The notes under the pieces were generated by a model. That model had not been told where the DNA came from, ran no database searches, and saw only the letters and a list, made by a program, of their open reading frames with translations. Shown here piece after piece: positions 1 through 10,690 of a stretch of 64,000 bases of DNA. Numbering within the stretch: position 1 is the first letter of the stretch; the number at the start of each line of letters is the position of its first letter. Location of the stretch: the NCBI GenBank assembly GCA_903632075.3, contig CAHIKZ030000057.1:1051001-1115000 (forward strand). Direction: 5' to 3'. A program made the position numbers and the translations under genes. Source of the stretch: Acanthosepion pharaonis (lineage: Eukaryota; Mollusca; Cephalopoda; Sepiida; Sepiidae).

Positions 1-262
1 AGGCGATCATGGCTCTCCACTTCTCCCTATCTATTGTAGCTCCCAATATGTTTTGTTCCTATGCCACCTCCCCCAGACCACGTTCTTTCATCCACTTCCT
101 TAAGACCGCCTGTTATATTATGCATTGCTTTTCTCTTCTCTCTTTACCACTATTCGACCTGTGAGTATCAAATTCTCTAGGCCCTCATTTCTCATTACGT
201 GTCCCAGAAGCTTCATCTGCCTCTTCTTGATGCTAAGTATAAAACTCCACCTTTGTTTCATC
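1..262 (-). pseudogene. RTE-like LINE reverse transcriptase, C-terminal fragment
   Basis: Read on the minus strand, this piece carries the far C-terminal part of a non-LTR retrotransposon polyprotein of the type often annotated as endonuclease-reverse transcriptase. Recognisable blocks are KLLGHVMRNEGLENLILTGR and, nearer the window edge, DREKWRAMIA. Frames are broken between blocks, and the element runs off the left edge of the window. Related pieces lie at 10930-11215, 20840-21110 and 57541-57995, all on the minus strand. The family assignment is from remembered family patterns. Confidence 0.6.
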
Positions 263-546
263 CTCTCCAAGGCTACAGCGTTCCTCAAACGCTCGGTCCC
301 TGATATAATAACGGGTCATAAATTTGATCGAACCTTTTTTAAATTGCGGTAACCTCTTCCTGGAATATAAGAGTAATTTTAAACTCACAAAAACACCATT
401 GTTCGTGTAAGGAGCAGTGCTTCGCTTTCTATCGAAGTCTGTCCCTCTCTGCTGTAAAGTATCAATGAGAGGAATAAAACACTTCAAATAAGCTCCTGTC
501 GAAATCTGTCAGAAAGACGCGAATTTGCTTTTTATATATCTCCAAG
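263..546. other. Unassigned stretch
   Basis: No repeat family, RNA or coding signal is recognised between the LINE tail and the inverted-repeat element that begins near 548. Confidence 0.4.
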
Positions 547-547
547 G

Positions 548-1181
548 TGTGGCTAACGAGTCAGGAGGAAACCATATATGGCAATGTAAACAATAAAGTT
601 AGCTTTTCTTTCCTTTTTTTCCCGCCAAATCAACTTTTTTTTTTAAATCAGACGTTAATTAAAACGCCTGCTAAAAAAATAATTAAACTCGCAACCACTA
701 CCTCTGAAAGCATTTTCACACTTGTATAGATTATTTTTTTAATTTGAAAATAAAAAAAAAATCAGCGTCCCCAACAAAATATGTATATATAGGTATATAT
801 GACAAAATGTTTATTTTTATTATTTGGATTTTAATTTCCATCACATTTGACCGAAGATGGAGTACTGCTGTCATGTATGGACCGAAGATGGAGTACTGCT
901 GTCATGTATGGACAGGAACTGCTCCGTCTTCACTTTCCAGTCACGGCAGAGTACAAAAAAATCCCCGCATACTTGTTGAATTATTTTCCACCCTAAAAAT
1001 CCCCTTCCCAAGGAGGAAACGTTGCGAGCCTCTCAGTTTGCTATCTTTATTACCATGGAAATAAGGGTGCCATGTGCCCATATTTCTGTGGGGGGGGTGA
1101 TTTGGCGGGAAAACAAAAGAAAAGATTAATTACTTGTTTCCTTTGACCATATATGGTTTTCTCGTGACTCATTAGCCACGC
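548..1181. mobile_element. Inverted-repeat (MITE-like) element, about 630 bp
   Basis: Two arms of about 85-90 bp face each other at 548-640 and 1096-1181. Both arms carry, in inverted orientation, GTGGCTAA followed by GAGTCA, an ACCATATATGG block, a T/C-rich run and CCCGCCAAATCA. Identity is roughly 80 percent by eye. The core holds an unrelated LINE scrap (847-965). The arrangement fits a non-autonomous DNA transposon or foldback element, but no target-site duplication could be fixed. Each arm contains CCATATATGG (572-581 and 1147-1156), which matches the SRF CArG-box consensus. Confidence 0.6.
847..965 (+). pseudogene. Jockey/CR1-like LINE RT scrap with 31-bp tandem duplication
   Basis: The plus strand encodes MEYCCHVWTG followed by APSSLSSHGRVQKN. 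This matches the segment MEYCCHIWSGAPS of the LINE at 55-57 kb. A 31-bp unit starting GACCGAAGATGG is duplicated exactly in tandem (849-879, 880-910). It sits inside the inverted-repeat element at 548-1181. Confidence 0.6.
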
Positions 1182-1205
1182 GTTTGTGATACATAAAACA
1201 TCGAA

Positions 1206-1330
1206 AATATGGGACCATACAGCCGAGTGGTTAGAAAGTTTACTTTCTGACCCTGAGACCCGTGTTCGAATCTCACCATGGCCGCTTTGTCAGGAAGGTG
1301 ACTTCTTGATGTTTTCGGTCTGGATGCAAG
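1206..1330 (+). mobile_element. tRNA-headed SINE (family SINE-S)
   Basis: The segment has a tRNA-like A box (GCCGAGTGGTTAGA) and a B box (GTTCGAATC), then the body CAGGAAGGTGACTTCTTGATG. A second copy in the opposite orientation lies at 51195-51390. It shares GAGACCC, TTCGAATC, ACCATGG and TTGTCAGGAAGG in the same order, which shows that this is a dispersed family and not a tRNA gene. The body may continue to about 1640, but I could not match that part to another copy. Confidence 0.65.
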
Positions 1331-1699
1331 CATTTTGAGTTAAATTGGGTAGACGCAACTATTGAGATACGTCGAAGGTTGTTTGACTGGGATTTCGAAC
1401 GTGTGGTCTTCGTCAGACTGTCGATCAAGTTAGATAATGCGCTCTCTCCAAGTAACTGTAAGTAAGGTCCGCTCAGTATAGATGGAGTATGAACCACGGG
1501 TGAGCTCTGTGGGTCTTGAAAAACTCAAATGGTCCCGAGCAGGTGTCTGCAACGGGGATTAGCTAGACACACTAGTAGACTGGCATCCTCGGATAAGAGT
1601 GGCTGCGCTATTTACTATTTCCATTGAAATTATTCAAACAAACTCTATTTTAGTCCCACTAGTTCTACCGTTCATGACTAAGACGCACCAATTCCACGC

Positions 1700-1965
1700 A
1701 CATTGTAGCAAACCATCTCAGTCCCCTCTATATTCCATTGTTGAGATGTAAGTTCCACTCGAATAGCTTCTTCCTACGAACCTCTGCTTTGTGGAAGCGA
1801 TTCACAAGAGAATTTAAATTTAACCCAAACTAGAGTTAACGGTTATCGTCTTCACGTATATCCATGTCTCCATAAGCTGCTTTTCTTAACTCTTATTCCA
1901 CAACTCGCTACCTCGAGTGGCCCTTGGGGCTTGTACGGGGGGATTATTGTAACAAAAAACAGAAA
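1700..1965 (+). pseudogene. LINE 3' end (C-terminal RT tail and 3' terminus)
   Basis: Translated fragments SSTRIASS and FKTRVNGY-like TQTRVNGYRLHVYP match the tail region of the Jockey/CR1-like LINE (compare 10494-10690). The 3' end CCCTTGGGGCTTGTACGGGG is followed by an A-rich tail near 1953-1970. It is frameshifted and non-functional. Confidence 0.45.
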
Positions 1966-2282
1966 AAAAGATTTTTGTGGTTAAATTTAAATATCGTTCG
2001 CTTAAGAAAAATAAACACGAAATATAAAAGCACATTACAATTACAACACCTTAAATGGATGTAACATTTGTCTAGAAGAAAAAAAAAGGGGGTGGATAAG
2101 TACGAAAATAAATACTTGCTACGCAAATGGTAATTAAGTAATGAAAAAAGAGACTGAAAAATCCTGCCATAACTTCACTCAAATAAAATTTATTTCAAAT
2201 ACGTCATGTTAAAATCAAAATACACGAAAGAAAAACATTCAAAATAAATTAACGAAAATGGATAATATACTACCAATAAAGA
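1966..2282. other. AT-rich spacer
   Basis: No recognisable feature. Confidence 0.4.
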
Positions 2283-2618
2283 TACAGTGGAACCTTGATT
2301 TACGAATTTAATTCGTTTCTGAAGGCTGTTCCTAACCCGAAATGGTTTTAAACCGAAACTATTTTTCCAGTAGGAATCAATGTAGAAAGAAATTCACGGT
2401 AAAATAAAATTGGAAAATAAAAACATGCCACAACAGACGAATGTATACAACACAGTGGTCGACTCATAAATTATTCCCCTCGGGTTAACTTAGTTCGGCA
2501 ATGTTATTCGAGAACCGAAATTATGTTCGATATCCGAGGCATTTTCATCTCGAATTTTCTGTTCGAAAACCGATTTGTTCGACATGTGAGACGTTCGAGT
2601 GCCGATGTTTGCACTGTA
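2283..2618. mobile_element. Small TA-flanked DNA transposon (MITE)
   Basis: The left end reads TACAGTGGAACCTTGATTTA, and the right end read inward gives TACAGTGCAAACATCGGCAC. Both ends begin with TA-CAGTG, as expected of Tc1/mariner-type ends with a TA target. The interior repeats variants of TTCGAATTTAATTCG and TTCGAGAACCGAA. This pattern is familiar from short non-autonomous elements in many invertebrates. There is no transposase, so it must have been moved in trans. Confidence 0.6.
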
Positions 2619-4619
2619 TAAGTAAAATAACTAATTTAGAAATAGTGACTATAAACTCAGAAAATTAGCTCTAAACGAATGAACTGGAAAGTAACCGATT
2701 TCCACGTTCTCTAACATACCTTCATCTTCCAGTGACCTTGTAGGTACCTCTGTTTTTTTTCGCGAAAATAGATAGCATGACAAGAACGGTCTGAAAATTA
2801 ACGGAAAAAAATTGTTTTCATGATAAAAGTATATTTCATTATTGAGAAGAAACACTAAAGTATTTTTTGAGTAATTTTTGAAATTTTTTACTCATACTTA
2901 GCATGTCCGAAATTTTAGTTAAAAAAAACTTGTTTACAAAATAACGAACAAAAGCCATATTTTTTAAATTTTAAAAATAAGTTAAATTCTTCGTTTAAAA
3001 TTCGTTTAAAAATTAATTATACGTATTTCAAAATTTATTCGAAGAAATTTAGAAAATTTGAAGTTTACTTAAAATATTTTGAAAGAAACTTTTACTTACT
3101 TTCTTCGTAGAAAAATGTTTTTAAAGATAAAAGAGCCGATCTTAACGTCGCCGTCGATTGACAGAGTGCTGAGTGATGACGTCTATAAATTATTGACAGC
3201 TGACGTGAGATTCGAATTCCCATACGGAAGCACAGAATGGACATATTACTTTTTTTAAGCGGACCTACTTAAGTAGTAACTTGTAATATTTAAAGTAAAA
3301 AAACTTTCGCCATTACAAATTTTTTTTTGCTAAGTACTTTATACCATAAGTTTGTTGATACTATCTGGAGAAATTATAAATACTATTAAAAAAAAATAAA
3401 ATATAAGTGCTGCACTGCTGTTTGAGGGCCCATATAGACCCCTCTAAAGTCAATTCAGATTTGCTATTATAAAAAAATTTCTATCCCCAGTAAAAATAAT
3501 CAAACATAGTAAAAGTCATTTTGTCACAGCCTATATTCTCGGAAAAAATAAATAAATGGATTCTTATATTTTTAGGTAATATATATATATATAAAAATGA
3601 CTTATCTGGAAAAATATCAGGGAAAGTTTATCTGAATCCCATGAAACTAGGTATTTTCTGAAAGCAAACAATATGTTTCATTTAAAAGTAAAATTGGCCA
3701 GTGTAAATGACTGAAATGTTTTTAGTTTTCAAGAGGCAAAATGTGAATCTTACTTATTATAAAACCCAGGTTATGTGTGTTACGTTTATATATTGGATCG
3801 AATTTCCTACATTTTTTAACCGATTTCAACCAAACATTACAGGACTATGATGAAAACTAGATGAAAGTACCTATTTTAACTTAATAAAAATGATAAAGAA
3901 AATGATGCACACGTGTTTCAGCAGGAACAGTTTGCTAAATTAAGGGGCCGTATACAGCGAAGAACAACCCTTAAATACGAGACAGAAACTCAATCCACGT
4001 GACGTTATTTTTATTGCACGCACCAAACTTCCGGTCTTTCGTAGATCTCATTGGTAACCACATTATTGACAAAATATTGTTTTTAATATACGAAGACTCA
4101 TTAGTTTGTAATAAGCTTTGGAAATTATAATCTGTAAATATATATCTACTTAAAAACAACATTCGTTAAGTTGTACAAGCTTTTCCCTAATTTTAGAAGA
4201 ATTAACAACATAATGTAAAAATAAAAATAATGCTTGCAGAAATAAAAAAAAAAATTGTAGGTAATTGTTTTAAAAATTCATTTTTCATCGAAATATCTTT
4301 TTGCTTTCAGACAATATTGTCCATGTTTATTGGAATAAATAAAAGCAATTAGAAGCTTTTGAAATTAAATAATATTTTTGTTTTATTGAGTTTTGTATGT
4401 TACACTTCAGAGACGATTTTCAGGTAGATGGGCTCCAACTAAAAAAAACAAAAACATGATTTTGTTTCCTCAAAGCACTGTGCTTTTAACTAATATAATC
4501 ACTAAACTCCTCAAATTTGAAATTATAGAGTTTTCGTACAATTAGATAGAGGGGGTAATACATATGAAAAAAAATTCTGCGATGACTTTACTAAAAAAAA
4601 ATATTTCTAATAAGTTCCA
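2619..4619. other. AT-rich region without recognised genes
   Basis: About 2 kb of very AT-rich DNA with short (TA) runs (3582-3595). No coding or RNA feature is supported. The stretch 3760-3970 resembles generic repeat DNA, but I found no second copy of it. Confidence 0.4.
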
Positions 4620-4950
4620 TCATTTGTGAATAGTTTCTGATTGTTTCATTAAAATCCGACAATTATTTTTTTTTTTTGCAAGATTTTCCAAATTAATGTG
4701 TGTCAAACAGGAAAAAAACGCGCTAAAATTTTTATGTTATTTTATCAGCCCAGTTGATAAAAAGAGAAACAAGATTTTTTAATCAAAATTTACAATGTTC
4801 TAAAAAAGAAGGAAAAAAATTTAAAAATAAGTAAAAAATACTTTGATCTTTCCTCTCAATAATAACATAAGCATTTAGACGCTAAAATTTTGTTTTCATC
4901 AACTTTGGCGTCTTTTTCATCATGTTATGCTCTCTTTTTAGCGATCTCCC
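4620..4950. repeat. Dispersed AT-rich repeat Rep-E, copy 1
   Basis: It shares an ordered series of blocks with 32680-32960: GCAAGATTTTCCAAATTAATG, GGAAAAAAACGCG, AAAAAATACTTTGATCT and AATAATAACATAAGCATTT, then a TTTTTCA(T/C) end. The class is unknown. Confidence 0.5.
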
Positions 4951-5211
4951 AGAGTTACCTACCTTAGAGCCTTTGAATTATAGATAATTATTTCCACGTT
5001 GTTTATATTTGCAAATATTATTTTGATATTGATCAATCTTCCAACGCAATACAAAGAGAGATAAGGAGAGAGAATGTGTGTTAACTGTATTTAAAAAAAA
5101 TGTCATAACATATCAATTTTTTATTACATTTTATGTGTTCATCTACTTATCAAAACACGGATGAACTTTGGGGAAATTTCCCATGGGAAAATTCACAACT
5201 TAACAAACAAC

Positions 5212-5462
5212 GGCTTACAGCCACATCACCTTGAAACATCTGATCCCGTACGATCACTGAAGTTAAGCAACATCGGTCCTGCTCAGTGCCTAGATGGAGA
5301 TATCTTGAGAATACTAGGTGCTTCAATCTTGGATGCGCAGTTGATGTAATGAATAATAGTTCGGAATTGTTAATCAAAGAGCCCAGATCCAATTCCAGTT
5401 GGGTTCATAATATTCAATTAAGCGCAAATACAATTAGGAAAGGCATGAATCCAATTCTCCCT
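5212..5462 (+). mobile_element. Chimeric 5S rRNA/tRNA SINE, copy 1
   Basis: Positions 5212-5330 follow the 5S rRNA sequence from the 5' end (GGCTTACAGCCACATCACCT) through the internal control region (GAAGTTAAGCAACATCGG, CCTAGATGGAGA) to the 3' end (ACTAGGTGCTTCAATCTT). A tRNA-like module follows at about 5338-5400 (GATGTAATGAATAATAG as A box, ATCCAATTCCAGT as B box). A body then includes TTAAGCGCAAATAC and TTAGGAAAGGCATGAAT. It is diverged from functional 5S, so it is a retroposed SINE copy. Chimeric 5S/tRNA heads are known from vertebrate AmnSINE1; this would be an independent analogue. Confidence 0.75.
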
Positions 5463-5470
5463 ATCGACCA

Positions 5471-5680
5471 GCTTACGTCCACATCACGTTGAAACACTGG
5501 TCCCCCTACTATCACCGAAATTAACCAACGTTGAGCCTAGTCAGTATTTAGATGGGAGACTATTTGAGGATAGCAGGTGCTGCAATCTTGGATGTGCAGG
5601 TGCTGTGATGGAAAATGGCTCAGAATTGTTAAACAGAAAGCCGAGTTCCAATTCCAGTTGGGTCTGTTATATTAACAAAA
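5471..5680 (+). mobile_element. Chimeric 5S rRNA/tRNA SINE, copy 2
   Basis: The 5S-like part spans 5471-5589 (GCTTACGTCCACATCACGTT, then TTTAGATGGGAGAC, then AGGTGCTGCAATCTT). The tRNA-like part spans about 5599-5660 (GTGCTGTGATGG ... CCGAGTTCCAATTCCAGT). It starts 259 bp after copy 1 in the same orientation. The same 5S-to-tRNA junction, joined by GGATG(T/C)GCAG, is present in both copies. Confidence 0.75.
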
Positions 5681-5927
5681 TCATTTTTACTTTTCATTTT
5701 TTTTATATTCAAAACATTGTTGTTCGTTTTGCTGTGTTTGTTTATCTTTTTATATCAATTTCAAATTCCCGTAAATAGTATGGTAGACTGAATTCTCTAA
5801 GCATCCAATCTAGAAGAAGTATAATTTTGAATTTCAAACCGTGGAAATGACCACATGAAACCAAGAATTAATGACAATTCCTAGACGATAAAATGAATGG
5901 AATTGTTGAAAGGATTGATGTTGAAAT

Positions 5928-6420
5928 GATTACAGCCACATCATGTTGAAACACCGTTTCCCGTATGATCAGCGAAATTAACCAACGTCAAATTAGTATT
6001 GCAAAAATCAATTATCTCAACATTAATTTTACCACCTAAAAAAATATTTTCTGGCTTAAAATAATGCAAAGTGCTTATAAGCTGGATAAAAGAATCAATT
6101 GATAAAATATATTGTAGTTTGGCACTCGATTCTGAAAATGATGTGATCACTGATGCGAAAAAATATAGTCTTAAAATATTATTTATACATTGAAGGCTTA
6201 TCTAAACACCGAATTTAATTTCAGCAGCGTTGAGTCTGGTCAGTATCCAGCTGCGTGATATTCGGGAATATCAGGTGATGTTGAATGTGCGAGTGGTGTA
6301 ATGGATAATGACACAGAATTAGAATTGGAGAGCCGAGATCTAATTCCGTTTGCGTTCGTTATATTAAATTACGCGTAAATAACCTTGGGAATGGTAGGAA
6401 TACACCTCTTCTAACCCCAG
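5928..6420 (+). mobile_element. Chimeric 5S rRNA/tRNA SINE, copy 3, split by an insertion
   Basis: The 5' half of the 5S-like head is at 5928-5990 (GATTACAGCCACATCATGTT ... ACCAACGTC). It resumes near 6207 (CACCGAATTTAATTTCAGCA, CAGTATCCAG ... GGGAATATCAGGTG). A tRNA-like part follows at about 6290-6353 (GTGGTGTAATGGATAATG ... GAGCCGAGATCTAATTCC), then the body TAAATTACGCGTAAATA and GGGAATGGTAGGAAT. Roughly 215 bp of unrelated AT-rich DNA interrupts the 5S part. The CGAAATTAACCAACGT block is present in diverged form on both sides, as a target-site duplication would be. Confidence 0.7.
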
Positions 6421-7562
6421 CTATGAGAGAATTTATAAGAATGTTATATCGAAATAGAGTATCGTTGCCGTCACTTGAGTTTGAACATAAATCGCCAGCG
6501 AGCAAAATGTGGGGATAAAATAAAAATACAAAATTAAATAAAAGTACAAAATAAAATAAACATTAAAATCTCCCAGGAGTCCTCTGACAGGCAAGACAAT
6601 TTACGCATGTGCAAAAGAGAGATTTCCTGGCGCCAAAAATAGACTAGAACAATCTATCTCTTTCTCTGTTGGACCTTTGACTGGTGAACACGCGCCAACT
6701 GTTCGGGAAGGAAATTCCCCAACAAGAGGTCGTTGGAATCCAAAAGAAAGAAATAAAATCAGTGACCTAAACTGTCCCCGTATCCTTCCGTCTTTTCTTT
6801 GTCTATTTATTTTAGCGACGAAGGCAATTCAACAAGTTTTGGATGTTTAGGTGAAAGAATCAACCCAGCACTTATAGCCATAACATCCATAATGGTGACG
6901 TGATATCTACACTCAAGTTTCCGCGGGGAAAAAAAATTAACAACTTTCCTACAATGAGTATACATTAACTGTCGCAATCTTTTAACCCCGTGTAACTTTG
7001 CTTGCTTCCCCACTACCAATCCTTGGCCTACCATCCTTCCACCACCACAACAGGTCAAGTTGGCTACTGTAGCCATACACGTTCTGTGTAAAACTTAAAA
7101 AAAAGGAAAAAAATACGTGAGTAACTGCTTTCATTGCTTTCATCCTTTTATCGCACTCACACACACTAAACAAAAAAAAATTCTTTATTAACACAAATAC
7201 ACTCCGTCCAGCAGAGATTTGTTTTATCTTCTTGCTTTGTCTTTTATCTTCCTCCCTCTTATATAATGTTTAATAATATAAGATAATTATTAATTAAGTT
7301 ATATTTGGGGAGGGATAAAAAAAAATGGAATGCTACATTTCCAAGATTATTTGCGCCTTAATAGAACGAACCCAAATGGAATTGAAACTCGGATATCCAG
7401 TTAACGATTCTGAAGCGGTCACCCATAAAGGTAGCGACCATGCTGGGCGATGCTTAACCGTAATGTGGCCAATGGAAAAGGATATTTTACACTTATAGTC
7501 TTTATTATATAAGCTTCAACAAAGGTAAGTGCTGATAAGAGTCAATTTCTTTATATAGTAAT
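6421..7562. other. Unassigned stretch
   Basis: No recognised element or gene. Short open frames here show no family resemblance. Confidence 0.35.
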
Positions 7563-7602
7563 CGTCATCATCATCTTCAGCATCATCATCATCATCAGCT
7601 CT
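7563..7602. repeat. (ATC)n microsatellite
   Basis: Imperfect CATCAT run. The following sequence to about 7690 (TTTATCGGGTGTCGTTGTCG) looks like dispersed repeat DNA, but no second copy was found here. Confidence 0.7.
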
Positions 7603-9059
7603 ATTTATCGGGTGTCGTTGTCGATTTATCGCGCAGCTGAGCACTGGACCAATTCTCTCCACATTTCAGTGTCTGCATCTCTGTAAATGATCTTTCAGTT
7701 CACTCAGTGACGCTAAAAGACTATTTTTGTTCTTTATTTTATTTTAGTTTTTGTCTGCCTCTTTTCCCTAACGCGATGTCTTGTTGGAAGGATTATTGGT
7801 TTTTATGACAAGTCGATATCATTTCACCATTCGCTTCTTGACAGTGGTCATGGGATTGTCTAACGATCATGTTTTCTGTTTTACGCTGACTCACATTGGG
7901 TTATTTTTTTTTATACGGTTTACACAAGAGATACCCAAGATGGTTCTGTAGTATCTTTGTTCTAATGGCTGGTTTATTCGTTGAAATTCTGTTTTTATTG
8001 TCGTAGATTCGTACAAGTATGGAAAAGTCGAAACGTCCAGTGAACGCGACGATTTCTTATTTGATTTCAGACAAGTTCTTTTCTATTCGCATAGTTTCAG
8101 TTTTGCAACAGTGGGGCTCTCTTCGTTGATAATCGAGACAAGACATTTGATTTGGCTGACTACTGGAAGTTTCTTGCCAACGATCTTTATCGAAGTTAAA
8201 ATCCTTAATGTACAGTGTGGTCCGAAAGTCTTCTTACCCTCTAACTCTCTTCCAAACTGTAGGAATTCGTGTCAGACATCTGTAATAAAAGAATTATATT
8301 ATTTAGAGGTGACATTTATTTCGGACCACCCAGTACACAGATTTAGAAACATCTACAAAGATAAAGAAAGCCGGATGACCTGTTAGTTAGCTATTACATA
8401 ATAAAGCTAGCTGGAGGCGGAGGCAGAAGAGGAGAAGAGAAAAAAGAGGAGTGTGAATAGCGTGTGATTTACATAAATAACGAACTAGCGATGCTGCGTG
8501 AAAACCCACAAAATTACTTGCACAAAGGAAAGAACATTGGATAAAAAGCGATGCTCTTTAGTTTTGATTGAGTCTCTTGCAGGCCCGGTAGGGTGCAGTG
8601 CTGGTTTATTACTAAGTGGCCTTGTGCCAGACACCACACTAAACTACCGAGTCTACAAGCAAAGTAAAAAAAGATAAAAATGCGTGAATGAACAACGAAG
8701 TGATGTGGTTAGTCCACACGTGCATAAATTAAATATATTAAGATAGCCGGCACAGAATGACAGAAAAAGACTGGATTCAAACAAGAGTAATTTTTTATTA
8801 AATGAAAGAAAACAAGTAACTTATCCCGTGGTAGGGATCAATGAAAATGTTCCGCGCCAAAATAGAAAAAACAAGGTGGCTAAAGGCGGGAAAAGTTCTT
8901 GAAAGAAGAAGGTTCCAGAAAAGTCAATCTACCAGAATAATATACATACAAAGAAAAAATACTCACTGCGAGTTTTTGCTAATGTGAGTGAAATGTTATG
9001 TATATATTTTTTAGGTACTGGTTCAGAGTCCAATGATTTGAGAGTGTATGTGATTTTGT
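7603..9059. other. Unassigned stretch
   Basis: Nothing recognised. Around 8575-8665 there is a locally GC-richer block (GGCCCGGTAGGGTGCAGTGC) with no identified partner. Confidence 0.35.
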
Positions 9060-9640
9060 GTTTTTTTCTTTTTGTGTTCAAGTTCAAGGTAGGGACTCAG
9101 AGTTCGGTCAGGTCTTGAATTAACTGTCGAGAATTTTAACGGAATGCTGTGGACGTCTAGCCAAAAGGACGAAGATCTAGTTGCGGCCAGTCGCATCGTC
9201 TATGAGAAGTTAATTATGGCGAGTCCAGAAGGGCGAAGAATTAATTATTGGTGTTTGCATCGTCTCAAGGAAGGATTTGCGCGACGAGCCAAATGGGACG
9301 AAGAATTAATTATTGGTGATAACATCGTAAGATATCCCTCGTCTCTTAACCTTAAATAACGACCGGGATAAAATGAGTCTCTGCTTAGGTCCGAGTTTGG
9401 ATCACAACTAACTTTTTGAAACAACAGTTTGTCCGCGACGTCACAGAAATTTCGCGGGAAGATTTCAAAAATCTAATTTGCATAAGAAGGAATAGCAGGT
9501 CGCTTGACTGACGACAAAACCAGTTTACTACTGTATTAGACTGAAAGAGGCAGAAAGGAGTGTCAAACGCGCGCGCGCGCACGCGAGTGTGGAAGAAAGG
9601 GAGGAAACTCGCGCGCGCGTAGAATGTTGTAGATGGAATA
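9060..9640. other. CpG-rich island-like segment with alternating CG tracts
   Basis: This segment is richer in CpG than its surroundings. It includes alternating pyrimidine-purine runs at 9567-9586 and 9609-9620 (CGCGCGCGCG type). It holds a 71-residue open frame (9144-9359) that I do not recognise. The block CGAAGAATTAATTATTGGTG occurs at 9234-9253 and again at 9299-9318, a 65-bp period that is not a multiple of three. That argues against the frame being a protein repeat. Confidence 0.35.
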
Positions 9641-10493
9641 ATACATTATTCCATAAGTCAATTCAAGTGAAGACGCGAGTTGATCGATGGTTGACTTTAT
9701 ATATGATTATATGCATAATTATTTTCAAATTCCACGAAGTGTTTTACTATGAATTCTTATAAAATTGAAGAAAAAACAATTTTTTTTAACTTCAGAAGTA
9801 TTAATTACAACATTTCTTTTGTTTGTTTACAACCATTGTTTGTGATTAGTTTAAGAACTGATCTTTCTTAAATGTTGTGCAAGTTTGCTATCGAAAATTT
9901 ATTATCAGGCTCGGATTGATTTTTCGAAAAATATCCTTTTCCAGTTTCCATTTTTAGCAAATCTCAATAATTCTTGTCTTTCACTTGTAGTTTTGTTATT
10001 TAAGAAAAAACAAAAACTGGGTCGTTTCAAAAATTATGATCTTTTGAAAATCGATGTGCTTTAATAGTTTTCGAATTCCCAACATGAGGTGTGTGCCTAT
10101 TTGCTTTTTATCCGTTTTCATTTGATTTTCTTTGTAATGCTTGTTTACGAGGTTAAATCAATGATTCCGTCGACACACGTGTAGATCTTAGCTTAATTTC
10201 TTTTTTACGAGATATTTTCACTAATCAATATATTCATTATTTGATTAAGTGTATTACAAAGAGATGCATAATATTAGAAAACAAACATTTGCTCTTTAAT
10301 TTAAATGCTTCTTTTATAGACTTGTCGAATGTACAATCATTAAAATATTTTCACCAATTTTCTTGAAGTAATCATTGCAGTCATTATTAATTTTGACAAG
10401 AGGTTCCTAAAGTTTTCTTTCTGATTCAAGTTTACAACTCTCAGTAGGAGAGGTTATAGTGTTAAAATGAATAAAATCCCATTGAATCCACGC
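9641..10493. other. Unassigned AT-rich stretch
   Basis: No recognised feature. Confidence 0.4.
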
Positions 10494-10690
10494 TAGGTTC
10501 ATTGGGACGAACATTTCTCATTCCCTTTGGACTCCTTTTGTAAGCAGTAAGTTCTACTTGAATCGCTCCATGCCAAATAGTATTGCTTTGTGGAACAGAA
10601 TCCCATGTGGATAAATTCACGACCAATACAATTTCAACATCTTTAAATCTAAAGTTAGCCGTTATCTGTTTCATATTTTGATGGCACATG
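10494..10690 (+). pseudogene. LINE 3' end, C-terminal RT tail
   Basis: The plus strand gives SSTLNRSMPNSIALWNRIPC and then FKSKVSRYLFH after an internal stop. This is the conserved tail of Jockey/CR1-like LINE polyproteins (compare FYRTSRSWNSLL at 33.6 kb). It is joined at about 10676 to a SINE-K copy. Confidence 0.55.

Noticed and set aside
5212..5330. Functional 5S rRNA gene
   Set aside because: Too diverged from 5S, followed by a tRNA-like module and body, and repeated twice nearby in the same chimeric form.
9144..9359. 71-codon open frame as a host gene
   Set aside because: No family resemblance. The internal 65-bp duplication is not in frame.
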